Shown here one piece after another: positions 29,975-39,597 of a stretch of DNA of 64,000 bases (the first letter of the stretch is position 1; every line of letters begins with the position of its first letter). Below the pieces are notes generated by a model, which did no database searches, was not told where the DNA came from, and saw nothing but the letters and a program-made list of their open reading frames with translations. The stretch lies in assembly GCA_019084405.1 (NCBI GenBank), contig JAHRFX010000075.1:3457-67456 (forward strand). The letters run 5' to 3'. The stretch comes from Methanobacterium sp. (GTDB lineage: Archaea; Methanobacteriota; Methanobacteria; Methanobacteriales; Methanobacteriaceae). The position numbers were made by a program, and so were the translations under genes.

Positions 29975-32839
29975 TTGAAAAAAAATGTGGAGAATAAATG
30001 GCAGGATAGATGGAATAAGTCTAAAATATTTCATTCCAATCCCGATGAAAGGGAGAAATTATTTTTAACAGTAGCTTATCCTTATCCCAGTGGAGCTATG
30101 CATATTGGGCACGGCCGAACCTACACGGTACCGGACGTATATGCTCGTTTTAAAAGAATGCAGGGTTATAATGTATTATTTCCTATGGGATGGCATGTTA
30201 CCGGGGCCCCGGTTATAGGGATAGCCCGGCGGATACAAAGGCAGGACCCCTGGACCCTGGATATTTATAAAAACGTTCATAAAGTTCCAGAAGAAGAACT
30301 GAAAAAATTCACCAATCCAGAATATATTGTGCAGTACTTCAGCAGTGAATACCACCATGTTATGGAAAAAATGGGTTACTCCATTGACTGGAGAAGGGAA
30401 TTTAGAACCACTGACCCGGCTTATCAGAAATTTATTGAATGGCAAATCCGTCAACTCAAAAGTAAGGGGAGGGTAAGGAGGGGAGCCCACCCGGTAAAAT
30501 ATTGTGGAGAATGTGAAAACCCGGTGGGGGATCACGACCTTCTGGAAGGAGAAGGTGTGAGTATAAACGAATTAACCCTCCTTAAATTTGAAATAGATGG
30601 GTTTTATCTGGTTCCCGCTACTTTCCGCCCGGAGACAATTTATGGTGCTACCAATCTCTGGTTAAACCCTGAAGCAGATTATGTGAAGGTAAAAGCAGAT
30701 GGTGAAAAATGGTTGATCAGTAAAGAGGCTTATGATAATCTTTCCCACCAGAAAAATCTGGAAATACTGGAAGATGTAGATCCCCGCCCCTTAATTGGTC
30801 GGATGGTGAAGAATGTTGTTACTGATGAAGAACACCCCATATTACCCGCCAGTTTTGTTGATCCCGAGTATGGTAGTGGGGTTGTTTTTTCAGTCCCAGG
30901 TCATGCTCCAGCAGATTACATGGCGCTGCATGATTTGAAAAATAATTCTGAAATTTTAAAGGAATATCAGCTGGAGGAAATTGTGGAAAAACTCCAGCCC
31001 ATCAATGTAATCGCCTTAAAAGGTTATGGAGAATTCCCTGCCCGGGAAATTATTGAAAAAATGGGAATTAAAAGTCAGAAAGATCCCCAATTACAGGAAG
31101 CCACCAATGAACTCTACAAGCAGGAACACACCCGGGGAGTAATGAGCGAGCATATACCTAGTTACAATGGGGAGAAGGTTTCCCTGATTCGGGAAACGAT
31201 CAGTTCCAGATTAAAGGAAGAGAAAAAGGCCAGTTTAATGTATGATTTTGCAGAAAGGCCAGTTATATGCCGATGCGGCAATCGCTGCGTGGTTAAAATA
31301 ATGGAAGACCAGTGGTTTATCACTTATTCTGATGAGGAATGGAAAGAAAGCACTAGGAATGCTCTGGAAAAAATGAAAATGATACCCTCAGAAGTAAGGG
31401 CTAATTTCAATTATTATATAGGATGGTTACATGACTGGGCATGTTCTCGTAGAATAGGGTTAGGTACCAGGATTCCATGGGATTCTCAATGGATTATAGA
31501 GCCTTTAACTGATTCCACCATTTACATGTCTTACTATACCATAGCCAGATATCTTAATAAAATGAACCCCGATGACCTTAATGATGAATTCTTCTCCCAT
31601 GTATTTTTAGATGAACCGGGCCAGGTCAAAGTTGAAGAAAGTCTTTTAAAGGAGATAAAAGATGAATTCAACTACTGGTATCCCCTGGACTGGAGGCTTT
31701 CTGCAAAGGATCTTATTGGAAACCACCTCACCTTCCATATATTCCACCATACTGCCATTTTCCCGGAAGATAAAAGGCCCCGGGGGATAGTGGTATTTGG
31801 AATGGGGCTTCTGGAAGGAAATAAAATGTCTTCGTCTAAAGGGAATGTGGTTCTCCTTGAGGATGCTCTCACCAGGCACGGTGCTGATGTGGTACGTCTC
31901 TTTTTAATGTCTTCAGCTGAGCCCTGGCAGGACTTTGACTGGAGGGAAAAGGAGGTAAAAGGAACCAAAAGAAGGCTGGAATGGTTTGTGGAATTTGCTA
32001 AAAAAGTCAGCACCCTGCACCCCGGTCCCCTTAAGCTGAATGAAGTGGGAACTAAAATATCCATTGCCCCGGAAAGTTTTATCAACAAATGGATGTTAGG
32101 TCAGCTCCACCTAAGAATAAAAGATGCTACTGAAGCTTTAGAAGGATTTCAGACCAGAAAAGCAGTTCAAGATTCCCTATTCCTTTTAAAAAAGGACCTG
32201 GACCATTACTTCCACCGGGTGAATTCTTATTCTGATGAAGAGGAGTATCGAGGAGAGATTTCCCAGGTGCTATCCACCGTGCTGGAATCCTGGATACGTC
32301 TTCTGGCCCCATTTATACCTTATACTTGCGAAGAGCTCTGGGAAAAATATGGTGGAGATGGATTGGTATCCGAAGCCCCCTGGCCAGTATATGATCCCGG
32401 ATTGATAGATAAAAAAATTCAAAAGGCCGAGGAGATTATTCAGGACCTGGTTCATGACATCACCGAGATTAAAAAGATAGTGGATGTGGATCCTGAAAAG
32501 ATACATATCTATCTGGCCCCTTCATGGAAATGGGAAGTTTTTGATATAGCAAGGGAAGTAGGAAGGCCAGATATTGGCCGTATAATGGGACAAACTATCC
32601 AGAAAAATTTGCATGATGATAAAAAAGAAATAGCCGAATTTGCAAAAAAAATAACTAGAGAAATGACCAGGGTACATTACGTAGGCCACTTGGATGAATA
32701 TGAGATACTAGCTGATGCCCGGGATTATCTACAAAAGGAAACAGGAGCAGAGATAGTAATCCATCAGGATGCAAATTACGATCCAGAAAACAAAGCCCGT
32801 AATGCTATGCCTTATAAGCCCGCTATTTTCATGGAATAG
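29975..32839 (+). CDS. leuS: Leucyl-tRNA synthetase (archaeal type)
   Basis: The product charges tRNA-Leu. It has the class I HIGH motif as [12 protein letters not shown] near residue 45, an editing (CP1) domain at about 170-420 and [12 protein letters not shown] (KMSKS equivalent) near 620, with an archaeal/eukaryotic-type C-terminal extension. An ATG exists at 29957, but GAGGGTGA at 29961-29968 would then lie inside the coding region; TTG at 29975 has good spacing and gives [13 protein letters not shown], typical of the family. That is 954 residues. Confidence 0.95.
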   Translation: MKKNVENKWQDRWNKSKIFHSNPDEREKLFLTVAYPYPSGAMHIGHGRTYTVPDVYARFKRMQGYNVLFPMGWHVTGAPVIGIARRIQRQDPWTLDIYKNVHKVPEEELKKFTNPEYIVQYFSSEYHHVMEKMGYSIDWRREFRTTDPAYQKFIEWQIRQLKSKGRVRRGAHPVKYCGECENPVGDHDLLEGEGVSINELTLLKFEIDGFYLVPATFRPETIYGATNLWLNPEADYVKVKADGEKWLISKEAYDNLSHQKNLEILEDVDPRPLIGRMVKNVVTDEEHPILPASFVDPEYGSGVVFSVPGHAPADYMALHDLKNNSEILKEYQLEEIVEKLQPINVIALKGYGEFPAREIIEKMGIKSQKDPQLQEATNELYKQEHTRGVMSEHIPSYNGEKVSLIRETISSRLKEEKKASLMYDFAERPVICRCGNRCVVKIMEDQWFITYSDEEWKESTRNALEKMKMIPSEVRANFNYYIGWLHDWACSRRIGLGTRIPWDSQWIIEPLTDSTIYMSYYTIARYLNKMNPDDLNDEFFSHVFLDEPGQVKVEESLLKEIKDEFNYWYPLDWRLSAKDLIGNHLTFHIFHHTAIFPEDKRPRGIVVFGMGLLEGNKMSSSKGNVVLLEDALTRHGADVVRLFLMSSAEPWQDFDWREKEVKGTKRRLEWFVEFAKKVSTLHPGPLKLNEVGTKISIAPESFINKWMLGQLHLRIKDATEALEGFQTRKAVQDSLFLLKKDLDHYFHRVNSYSDEEEYRGEISQVLSTVLESWIRLLAPFIPYTCEELWEKYGGDGLVSEAPWPVYDPGLIDKKIQKAEEIIQDLVHDITEIKKIVDVDPEKIHIYLAPSWKWEVFDIAREVGRPDIGRIMGQTIQKNLHDDKKEIAEFAKKITREMTRVHYVGHLDEYEILADARDYLQKETGAEIVIHQDANYDPENKARNAMPYKPAIFME

Positions 32840-32905
32840 AACTTAATAATCTATTCCTTGTTTTCTTAGCTAATGATTATAATTCTCATAAAAAAAGTGA
32901 TTAAC

Positions 32906-33305
32906 ATGACATTAAGAAATATTATAGCGATTTATTCCCTTTTTATTGGTAGTTTAATGATAGTAATGTGGACCTTTTTTCTGGTGGCAGGTATGGTACC
33001 TGAGTTTTCTACCCGCCCCGCAGAAATCGGTTTGCATCTTATAGCTGAATTTTCAACTGCTGTTCTACTTATCATTGCCGGTATAAGTCTTTTATATAGA
33101 AAAAGATCAGGATACAACCTTAATCTCATCGGGCTGGGCATGTTATATATACACCCTGATTTTGAGTCCCGGTTACTATATTCAGCTGGGAAAATGGTCC
33201 CTGGTAGGTCTTTTTGCTTTTTTACTGGTTTTAAGTATTATATTTTTAATAGTAAGCCTGAAAAAAGAATATGAAATAAAATTAGAAAGATTGTCATCAC
33301 CTTAA
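32906..33305 (+). pseudogene. Small four-helix membrane protein with a frameshift
   Basis: The first frame (ATG 32906) gives MTLRNIIAIYSLFIGSL and two or three helices. In the TATATATA tract at 33144-33151 the hydrophobic pattern switches to the +1 frame, which continues as TLILSPGYYIQLGKWSLVGL, one more helix and a basic tail ending ERLSSP at 33305. Joined, the protein has about 130 residues. Without the shift the tail turns into a polar, Cys/Phe-rich nonsense stretch. This is either an indel in the TA repeat or sequence error. No family is recognised. Confidence 0.6.
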
Positions 33306-33337
33306 GTCATGATTAATATTTAACCCAATCTTTATGA

Positions 33338-34117
33338 TTAAGACCGTATAATCTGATTTTCCAGGACCCCGATATCTTCCACCCCTGCTTCTATCCGGTC
33401 CCCGGGCTGCATGGAACCCACCCCTGGTGGAGTGCCGGTGGCAATAATATCCCCTGGATTAAGGGTCATGATATGAGATATGAATTCCAAAAGTTCCTCC
33501 ACAGCAAATATCATCTTTTTAGTATTAGAATCCTGTTTAATTTCCCCATTAAGCTTTAAGAATATATTTTGATTATGAGGATCCATTTCGGTTTCAATAA
33601 CCGGACCTACAGGGGCGAAAGTATCAAAGCTCTTAGCACGGGTCCATTGTCCATCTTTTTTTTGTAGATCCCGGGCGGTTACATCATTAAGTACCGTGTA
33701 TCCCCCTATAAATTCCCCTGCATTTTTTTCTTTTATGTTTTTTGCTTTTTTGGAAATAATTATTCCCATTTCTGCCTCATAATCAACTTGATGTGAAGAA
33801 TAAGGATAAATTATGGAATCCTGATGCCCAATAATGGAGGTGGGTGGTTTTAAAAAGATTACAGGTTCTTGGGGAAGGTCCATGTTTAGTTCAGCAGCAT
33901 GGTCCTGGTAATTTAGACCCACACACACCACCTTGGAAGGTGAAACCGGGGCTTTAATTTTAATATTTTCTAAAGGATAAGAACTGTTTTTTTTGAATTT
34001 ATCAAGGTTAATATCGTTAAGTGATTCCAGAACTGAAGATTTAAGTTCTATGATATTTAAGTCCTCAATTAACCCTGTTTTTTCTTTTCCATCCATCTGA
34101 AATCTTATAATTTTCAT
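33338..34117 (-). CDS. Fumarylacetoacetate hydrolase-family protein
   Basis: The 259-residue product has the FAH fold: VVCVGLNYQDHAAELN near residue 62, DYEAEMGIIISKKAKN near 108 (metal-binding Glu) and NDVTARDLQ near 142, with GDIIATGTPPGVG near 220. Members hydrolyse or decarboxylate 2-oxo acids in aromatic degradation or are oxaloacetate tautomerase/decarboxylase-like; the substrate cannot be told. The track start at 34141 lies before an AAAGGAG; ATG at 34117 with that ribosome binding site is chosen. Confidence 0.87.
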   Translation of the reverse strand: MKIIRFQMDGKEKTGLIEDLNIIELKSSVLESLNDINLDKFKKNSSYPLENIKIKAPVSPSKVVCVGLNYQDHAAELNMDLPQEPVIFLKPPTSIIGHQDSIIYPYSSHQVDYEAEMGIIISKKAKNIKEKNAGEFIGGYTVLNDVTARDLQKKDGQWTRAKSFDTFAPVGPVIETEMDPHNQNIFLKLNGEIKQDSNTKKMIFAVEELLEFISHIMTLNPGDIIATGTPPGVGSMQPGDRIEAGVEDIGVLENQIIRS

Positions 34118-34209
34118 TAAGTTCACTCCTTTATCCCACAATTAATAAGATTTATTTATAAAAGGAAATTAATAAAATTAACATCTATTTTTTTTAGGCG
34201 TAGTTCATA

Positions 34210-34509
34210 TCAATAATCCCAGGCAACTTTTAAGAGTATGGTAAGTGCTATAATCTGCATTATTCCCCCAATGTAAATGGGCCGGGCCATCAACAAATCC
34301 GTATGGGCTATCATAAATCCTATAGTGATAAAGCTTCTAATTAAGAGTAAGAGGGCAAATAAAATTAAACCAATGGTGAATCCTATCTTAATTTGATTAT
34401 AACTCTTGATGTAGAGGTAAAGTAATACACTTAAAAGCCCTATATTAATTATTTCTATGATTAGAGTTCCAATTTTTATTCCAGCGTAAGCTAATAATTC
34501 TGGTTCCAT
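34210..34509 (-). CDS. 99-residue four-helix membrane protein, paralogue A
   Basis: The product has four hydrophobic helices with a shared central signature SYNQIKIGFTIGLILFA and ends IALTILLKVAWDY. A second copy with the same length and about 60 percent identical positions by eye lies at 36646-36945, on the other side of an ABC exporter. It is in the same orientation as the exporter genes and lies 115 bp downstream of the ATPase gene. It may be an accessory membrane subunit or sensor. No named family is recognised. Extension into Methanobacteriales relatives is plausible but unseen. Confidence 0.75.
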   Translation of the reverse strand: MEPELLAYAGIKIGTLIIEIINIGLLSVLLYLYIKSYNQIKIGFTIGLILFALLLLIRSFITIGFMIAHTDLLMARPIYIGGIMQIIALTILLKVAWDY

Positions 34510-34624
34510 TTTAAGCCTTCTTTTATGATTTATTAAAAAATAATAGGTTATTCAGGTGATAACCGTCTAATGGATAATAATCTTGAATTTTAAAACTTAC
34601 GAAAAAAGAATAAAGAGAGATAAG

Positions 34625-35320
34625 TTACAATGCGATATTTTTAGTTTCATTTTTCGTTATTTTACCATCAAGCACGTTTATAATCCTATCTGCCATATTA
34701 GCCACGTATGGTTCGTGTGTTACCATAATAAGAGTCACGTTTTCTTTTTTGTGGATACTTTTTAGTAGGCCCAGAATTATATCACCTGTTTTTGAATCTA
34801 AAGCACCTGTTGGTTCATCGGCTAAAATAATGGAAGGATGGTTCACTAAAGCCCGGGCAATAGCCACTCTCTGCCTTTCTCCCCCTGAAAGTTTGGTTGG
34901 TCTCTGGTTAATTTTATCATCCAGTTCCACTTTTTTTAATAGATCAAGTGCCCGTTTTTCCATTTTTTTACTGGAGATTGAAGTTTCCAGCATGGGAATC
35001 TGTACATTCTCCAGTACCGTGAGGTTAGGAATTAAGTTATGCAGCTGGAAGACGAATCCGATTTCAGAAGATCGGAACTTACTCAAATCCTTTTTTTGCA
35101 TTAAATCAATACCTGCCACCTTTAGGGAACCTTCATCTCCATTATCCAGGGCTCCTATCATATTGAGGAGAGTGGATTTACCAGATCCAGAAGGCCCCAT
35201 AATAGAAACGAATTCCCCCTTTTTAATTTTCAGATCTATGCCATTTAAAGCCTGTATGGTCCCTTCATCATAGCTTTTTTTCAGGCCCTGTATTTCTATA
35301 ATGTAATCTATTTTATTCAT
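34625..35320 (-). CDS. ABC transporter ATP-binding protein (MacB/LolD type)
   Basis: The 231-residue product has Walker A GPSGSGKST (near 41), Q-loop VFQLHNLIPNL (near 90), signature LSGGERQRVAIARA (near 143) and Walker B IILADEPTGALD (near 163). This short form with DEPTGALDSKTG is characteristic of MacB/LolD-type mechanotransmission ABC systems. Its start overlaps the end of the permease gene by 8 bp, so both are translated from one transcript. Export of a peptide, lipid or drug is inferred. Confidence 0.93.
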   Translation of the reverse strand: MNKIDYIIEIQGLKKSYDEGTIQALNGIDLKIKKGEFVSIMGPSGSGKSTLLNMIGALDNGDEGSLKVAGIDLMQKKDLSKFRSSEIGFVFQLHNLIPNLTVLENVQIPMLETSISSKKMEKRALDLLKKVELDDKINQRPTKLSGGERQRVAIARALVNHPSIILADEPTGALDSKTGDIILGLLKSIHKKENVTLIMVTHEPYVANMADRIINVLDGKITKNETKNIAL

Positions 35321-36455
35321 AGCGCAGTGCCTCCGTTGGTGCTAATCTACTTGCCCGGTACGCAGGATAAATGCCCCCAATTATGCCCACCAGGAATGCA
35401 ATTCCTAAAGCCCGGGCAAAGAGTTCCAGAGAATATGCTGGTTGGATTATACCCTGGGTTTCTGGAGTGAGGGATAAGAGCAGTTCCACCCCAACAATTC
35501 CCACTGCAATACCCACCAGAGCCGCCAAAAGAGTGAGTACTATAGATTCACCTAGTATCATGCCCAATATCCTTCTACTTCTCCATCCCACCGCTTTCAA
35601 GACCCCGATTTCTCTGGTTCTTTCATAAACAGACATTATCATAGTGTTTATAACTCCCACGCCTCCGATAACTATGGCCAGTAAGGATATAGCCCAGGTG
35701 GCAGTATCTATAAAGCTTAATCCCTGATTTATCCTTCCCAATTGATCAGCAGAAGAAGTGGTAGCTAATTCATCAGGGTAAGTCTCTTCAATAGCATTCC
35801 CTACCTGGGTGGCATTGGCATTTTCATTTATCTTTACCAGTATTATACTGACCTTATTTTCAGTATTGGTTAATTCCTGAAGTTTGGTTAGGGGAACGTA
35901 TGCTCCGGCATCAGTGATTATGTTTCCTGTTTCGAAAATCCCGGTGATTTTAAAATCCTCATTAAAAAGTTTTATAGAATCACCCACTGTTTTATTGAGG
36001 TTCTGAGCAGCGGTTTTACCTATAATTATTTCATTAACCTCGCCTTCTGAAAAATAGGCCCCTTCGATACTTTCTATGCCTGCCAGATCAAGTTTAGTGA
36101 CCTCCATACCATTCACTATGAATCCACTGGGGCCGAAACTAGAACTGGAACCATTTTCCAGACGAACACTTGTCCTGAGAACACCTGCTGTATCCTGAAT
36201 CCCATTTATATTTTGAATATCAGTTATGCGTCCTTTTTCAACATTCCCTGCCAGGAACCCGTCAGTACCTGATTGTATTACAGTTATTTCAGCTCCCCCT
36301 GCTTTAAGGGTGCTTTCTGTGGATTCCTTGAGTCCCCCGGTAACAAGACCCAGAGCCACTATGGTGGCAATACCGATGGCGATGCCTATGATGGCCAGGA
36401 AAGTTCTGGTTTTATTTCTAAATGGATTTTTAATAATCAATCCCATATAATTCAT
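35313..36455 (-). CDS. ABC transporter permease (MacB/FtsX type)
   Basis: The 380-residue protein has one N-terminal helix (IGIAIGIATIVALGLV), a large outside domain (about 45-240, MacB_PCD-like) and three C-terminal helices of the FtsX domain (TAWAISLLAIVIGGVGVINTM, a middle helix and a last one ending PAYRASRLAPTEALRYE). That architecture is the MacB type, in which ATP hydrolysis moves the outer domain. It overlaps the ATPase gene by 8 bp. It has no TolC-like partner here, as expected in a single-membrane archaeon. Confidence 0.92.
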   Translation of the reverse strand: MNYMGLIIKNPFRNKTRTFLAIIGIAIGIATIVALGLVTGGLKESTESTLKAGGAEITVIQSGTDGFLAGNVEKGRITDIQNINGIQDTAGVLRTSVRLENGSSSSFGPSGFIVNGMEVTKLDLAGIESIEGAYFSEGEVNEIIIGKTAAQNLNKTVGDSIKLFNEDFKITGIFETGNIITDAGAYVPLTKLQELTNTENKVSIILVKINENANATQVGNAIEETYPDELATTSSADQLGRINQGLSFIDTATWAISLLAIVIGGVGVINTMIMSVYERTREIGVLKAVGWRSRRILGMILGESIVLTLLAALVGIAVGIVGVELLLSLTPETQGIIQPAYSLELFARALGIAFLVGIIGGIYPAYRASRLAPTEALRYE

Positions 36456-36542
36456 GGTAAATCTCCTTAATGCTTAAATTTTCACAAGTCTCTGGTATAA
36501 CCTTACATCCAAAAAGGGATAAGTAATTATTTCACAATTTGT

Positions 36543-36571
36543 TGCAAATTATATGCAAATTACTTGCAAAT
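36543..36571. promoter_or_regulatory. Three phased TGCAAAT direct repeats
   Basis: TGCAAAT occurs at 36543-36549, 36554-36560 and 36565-36571, spaced exactly 11 bp. That is about one helical turn, so a regulator could bind one DNA face. The repeats lie 88 bp upstream of the permease start and after the second 99-residue gene. The winged-helix protein encoded at 36958-37248 is a candidate binder. The repeats are seen; the function is inferred. Confidence 0.5.
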
Positions 36572-36645
36572 AATGGAGAAACCCCATTAAAATTATGGAT
36601 TGAAGTCTTATTTCAAAATAAAACTAAAAAAAGAAAGATTTTAAT

Positions 36646-36945
36646 CTAGTAATCCCAAGTAATCTTCAAAAGTATCAGAAGTGCTATAAATTGAATAACA
36701 CCCCCAATATATACCGGGCGCCCTACTAACAACTCTGGATCCACCATTAAGAATACAATAGTGGAGATACTCTTAATTAAAAGCATGACCGCGAACAAGA
36801 TCAGACCCACGGTAAAACCTATTTTTATCTGATGATAGCTTTTAAAGTAAAGATATAAAAGTGCGGATAAAATTCCAATATTTGCTATTTCAATAATGAT
36901 GGCTATGGTTTTAATTTCAAAATATCCTAAAAGTTCTAATACCAT
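36646..36945 (-). CDS. 99-residue four-helix membrane protein, paralogue B
   Basis: This has the same length and layout as the protein at 34210-34509: ELLGYFEIKT start, SYHQIKIGFTVGLILFAV in the middle, GRPVYIGGVIQ and the ending LKITWDY. It lies 12 bp downstream of the winged-helix gene, which suggests co-transcription with the regulator, while its twin lies after the ATPase. The pair brackets the exporter. A role as membrane partner or sensor of the exporter is inferred. Confidence 0.78.
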   Translation of the reverse strand: MVLELLGYFEIKTIAIIIEIANIGILSALLYLYFKSYHQIKIGFTVGLILFAVMLLIKSISTIVFLMVDPELLVGRPVYIGGVIQFIALLILLKITWDY

Positions 36946-36957
36946 TTAAATCCCTGT

Positions 36958-37248
36958 TTAATTACTTTTTTTATCCTTTAATTGTTCCCAGATTATTTCA
37001 AAATCAGAGTAGTTTTTTTCCATGCTTTTTGATAGGAAATACATTTTGCCATATTTTTCCCCTGCTGAATCAACCACACCACTATCTTCTAAAATTTTTA
37101 TATGGTGCCTTATAGTTCTATAATTGACATTTAACTCCTCTGAAAGTTGGTGCGAATTATAAGGCCTTTTATTTAAATTTTTGATGATTTTAGCACGATT
37201 CAAGCCACCTCTTGTACCCAAGAGGAGCCACCACATTATTTTTTCCAT
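36958..37248 (-). CDS. ArsR-like winged-helix transcriptional regulator
   Basis: The 96-residue product has a winged helix-turn-helix (about 17-75): NRAKIIKNLNKRPYNSHQL, NVNYRTIRHHIKILEDSGVV, then a beta wing GEKYGKMYFL. There is no metal-site Cys. It is the first gene of the run winged-helix, 99-residue protein, permease, ATPase, second 99-residue protein, so it probably controls the exporter. It may bind the TGCAAAT repeats found downstream. Ligand is unknown. Confidence 0.8.
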   Translation of the reverse strand: MEKIMWWLLLGTRGGLNRAKIIKNLNKRPYNSHQLSEELNVNYRTIRHHIKILEDSGVVDSAGEKYGKMYFLSKSMEKNYSDFEIIWEQLKDKKSN

Positions 37249-37275
37249 AATTTATCACAAAAGATTTTGTAAAAA

Positions 37276-38136
37276 TTAAATTATCCTTTCAATAGGCATG
37301 ACCAGTATATCACGGGCTCCTACTTTTTTAAGCCGGTTTACCAGATTAAAAACTTCTTCTTCACCTGCCACCGCATGTATTGCCACCATATTATCACTGG
37401 ATAAAACCTGGGAGACCGTGGGGCCGGTCATTCCCGGCATGGCCTTTTTAACCTCTTCCAGTTTGTTTTTTTCCACATTTAGCATAACCAGTTTTTTACC
37501 CTCGGCATCCATTACTCCCCTTATACCGGTGCGCACTTCCTCCATGATTTCATTTTTATCCTGGTAACTCTGGTGATTGGCCACCAGTTTAACCGAACTT
37601 TCAAGTATGGTGTCCACGATTTTTAGGTGATTCATTTTTAAAGTGGTACCGGTGCTGGTTAAATCAGCAATCAGATCTGCCACCCCAATAAAAGGTGCTA
37701 TTTCAGTGGAACCACTCAGTTCCACTATTTTAGAATTTACGCCTTTTTCCTGGAGATAACGATAGGTAAGGTTAGGAAACTCAGTGGCCACCACCATGCC
37801 ATCCCTTACATCATTAAGACTATTTATAGAGGATTCTTCTGGAGAAGCCAGCACCAGACTCGCCTTTCCAAAGTTTAGATCTTCCAGGATTTTAACCCGG
37901 TTTCCCTTCTCCTGGATTAGGTCCAGTCCAGTTATTCCCATATCGGCTGCCCCATCAGCTACAAATTCCGGTATGTCCGCAGCACGGGTAAACATCACAC
38001 TGATATCAGGATGATGGGTATCTGAAAAAAGCTTCCTATTAACTGTATCTTTTAAACCAATTCCAGCTTTGCCTAAAAGTTTAACCACCGGATCGCTTAT
38101 TCTTCCTTTAGAGGGAATGGCAATTCTAATCTTCAT
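37276..38136 (-). CDS. hisG: ATP phosphoribosyltransferase, long (regulatory) form
   Basis: HisG starts histidine biosynthesis by joining PRPP and ATP. The 286-residue product is the long form: KIRIAIPSKGRISDPV start, VADGAADMGITGLDLI near 57, DLTSTGTTLKMNHL near 159 (PRPP loop), and a C-terminal PII-like feedback domain from about residue 210. The long form does not need HisZ and is inhibited by His in relatives. It follows the winged-helix gene by 27 bp but on general grounds is independent of it. Confidence 0.95.
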   Translation of the reverse strand: MKIRIAIPSKGRISDPVVKLLGKAGIGLKDTVNRKLFSDTHHPDISVMFTRAADIPEFVADGAADMGITGLDLIQEKGNRVKILEDLNFGKASLVLASPEESSINSLNDVRDGMVVATEFPNLTYRYLQEKGVNSKIVELSGSTEIAPFIGVADLIADLTSTGTTLKMNHLKIVDTILESSVKLVANHQSYQDKNEIMEEVRTGIRGVMDAEGKKLVMLNVEKNKLEEVKKAMPGMTGPTVSQVLSSDNMVAIHAVAGEEEVFNLVNRLKKVGARDILVMPIERII

Positions 38137-38283
38137 TTTTATACTCCAGATACTTTATTACGTGATGATGATAATCTTAATTAATAGTTATATGTATTCA
38201 GGTCTATTCTATATCTTCGATGTATATACATTGTAGCCCCGACATATTAGACCTTTTAAGTAAGATGATAGAAGGTGGTGCCC

Positions 38284-39579
38284 ATGGAAAGTAACAGTAT
38301 TCTGATTGAAAATACCCTGATTTTAGATGGGGAAAAAATGGAAAAGGGATCAATTTTAATTGAAAATGATAAAATAAGAGAATTATCAGCGGATATTGAT
38401 AAGAAAGACGCTGATAAAGTCATTGACGGTTCTAAAAAAATATTAATACCCGGCCTGGTGAATACCCACACCCATCTTTCCATGACACTCCTGAGGGGCC
38501 TGGCTGATGATTTGAACCTTGATACCTGGCTGAATGATCATATATGGCCTATGGAAGCTAATTTAAATGGAGATTACTGTTATGCCGGTGCCCTTTTAGG
38601 TTGTGTGGAAATGATAAAGTCCGGTACCACCACCTTCAATGATATGTATTTTTATATGGAGGATGTGGCCCGGGCGGTGGAAGAATCCGGGTTGCGCTGT
38701 ATGTTATCCCATGGAATGATAGATTTAGGAGATGCAGATAAGCAAAAAGAAGAATTTAAGAAAACACACCACCTGATTGAAAAATGCCATAACAGCGCCA
38801 GTGGAAAAATAAAGGTAGCATATGGTCCTCATTCGCCCTATACCTGTTCTGAAGAGTTGCTTAAGCAGGTCCGGAAGGAAGCCACCAGGAAGGGCATTCC
38901 CATACATATACATGTTGGTGAAACCCGGAACGAAGTTCAGCAGGTTACAGATGCCCATGGCAAAAGGCCATTTGAATATCTGGATGAAATAGGATTTTTA
39001 AAAGAAGATGTTCTGGCAGCCCATGGAGTGTGGCTTTCCCCTGAGGAAATAAATATTATCAAAAAAAGAAAGGTGAATTTATCCCATAATCCTGCCAGTA
39101 ACATGAAATTAGCTTCAGGGGTGTCCCCGGTGGATCAGTTACTTAAGAATGATATGGTGGTGGGACTGGGAACTGATGGTGCTGCTTCTAATAACAACCT
39201 GGACATGCTGGAAGAGATGAAACTGGCGGCTCTCTTGCAGAAAGTCCATACTTTAGATCCCACTTCCCTCCCGGCAGAAAAAGTATTCCAGATGGCCACG
39301 GTACATGGTGCCATAGCCCTGGGGATGGAAAAGGAAATAGGAACCATTCAGGTGGGTAAAAAAGCCGATCTGGCACTTATAAATATTAAATCCTCTCATT
39401 TAACTCCTTTCAGGCACCCGGTATCCCACCTGGTGTACTCTGCCCAGGGTGGTGATGTGGATACCGTTATCTGTAATGGCAGTATCCTGATGGAAAACCA
39501 GGATCTTCAGATCATAGAAGAGCAACAAGTACTGGAGTTAGCTGAAAATGCAGCTGAAGAGATGCTTTCCAAAAACTAA
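38284..39579 (+). CDS. dadD: Adenosine-type deaminase (5'-deoxyadenosine / S-adenosylhomocysteine deaminase family)
   Basis: The 431-residue product is a zinc amidohydrolase with NTHTHLSMTLLRGLADDLNL near residue 60, IHIHVGETRNEV near 205, LAAHGVWLS near 240 and GLGTDGAASNNNLDM near 290. Methanogen members deaminate 5'-deoxyadenosine, S-adenosylhomocysteine and methylthioadenosine, removing radical-SAM by-products. GTG at 38275 lies within the GAAGGTGG ribosome binding site, so ATG at 38284 is taken. Divergent from hisG. Exact substrate preference is inferred from the family. Confidence 0.88.
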   Translation: MESNSILIENTLILDGEKMEKGSILIENDKIRELSADIDKKDADKVIDGSKKILIPGLVNTHTHLSMTLLRGLADDLNLDTWLNDHIWPMEANLNGDYCYAGALLGCVEMIKSGTTTFNDMYFYMEDVARAVEESGLRCMLSHGMIDLGDADKQKEEFKKTHHLIEKCHNSASGKIKVAYGPHSPYTCSEELLKQVRKEATRKGIPIHIHVGETRNEVQQVTDAHGKRPFEYLDEIGFLKEDVLAAHGVWLSPEEINIIKKRKVNLSHNPASNMKLASGVSPVDQLLKNDMVVGLGTDGAASNNNLDMLEEMKLAALLQKVHTLDPTSLPAEKVFQMATVHGAIALGMEKEIGTIQVGKKADLALINIKSSHLTPFRHPVSHLVYSAQGGDVDTVICNGSILMENQDLQIIEEQQVLELAENAAEEMLSKN

Positions 39580-39597
39580 AATTAAACAGGTTTTAAA

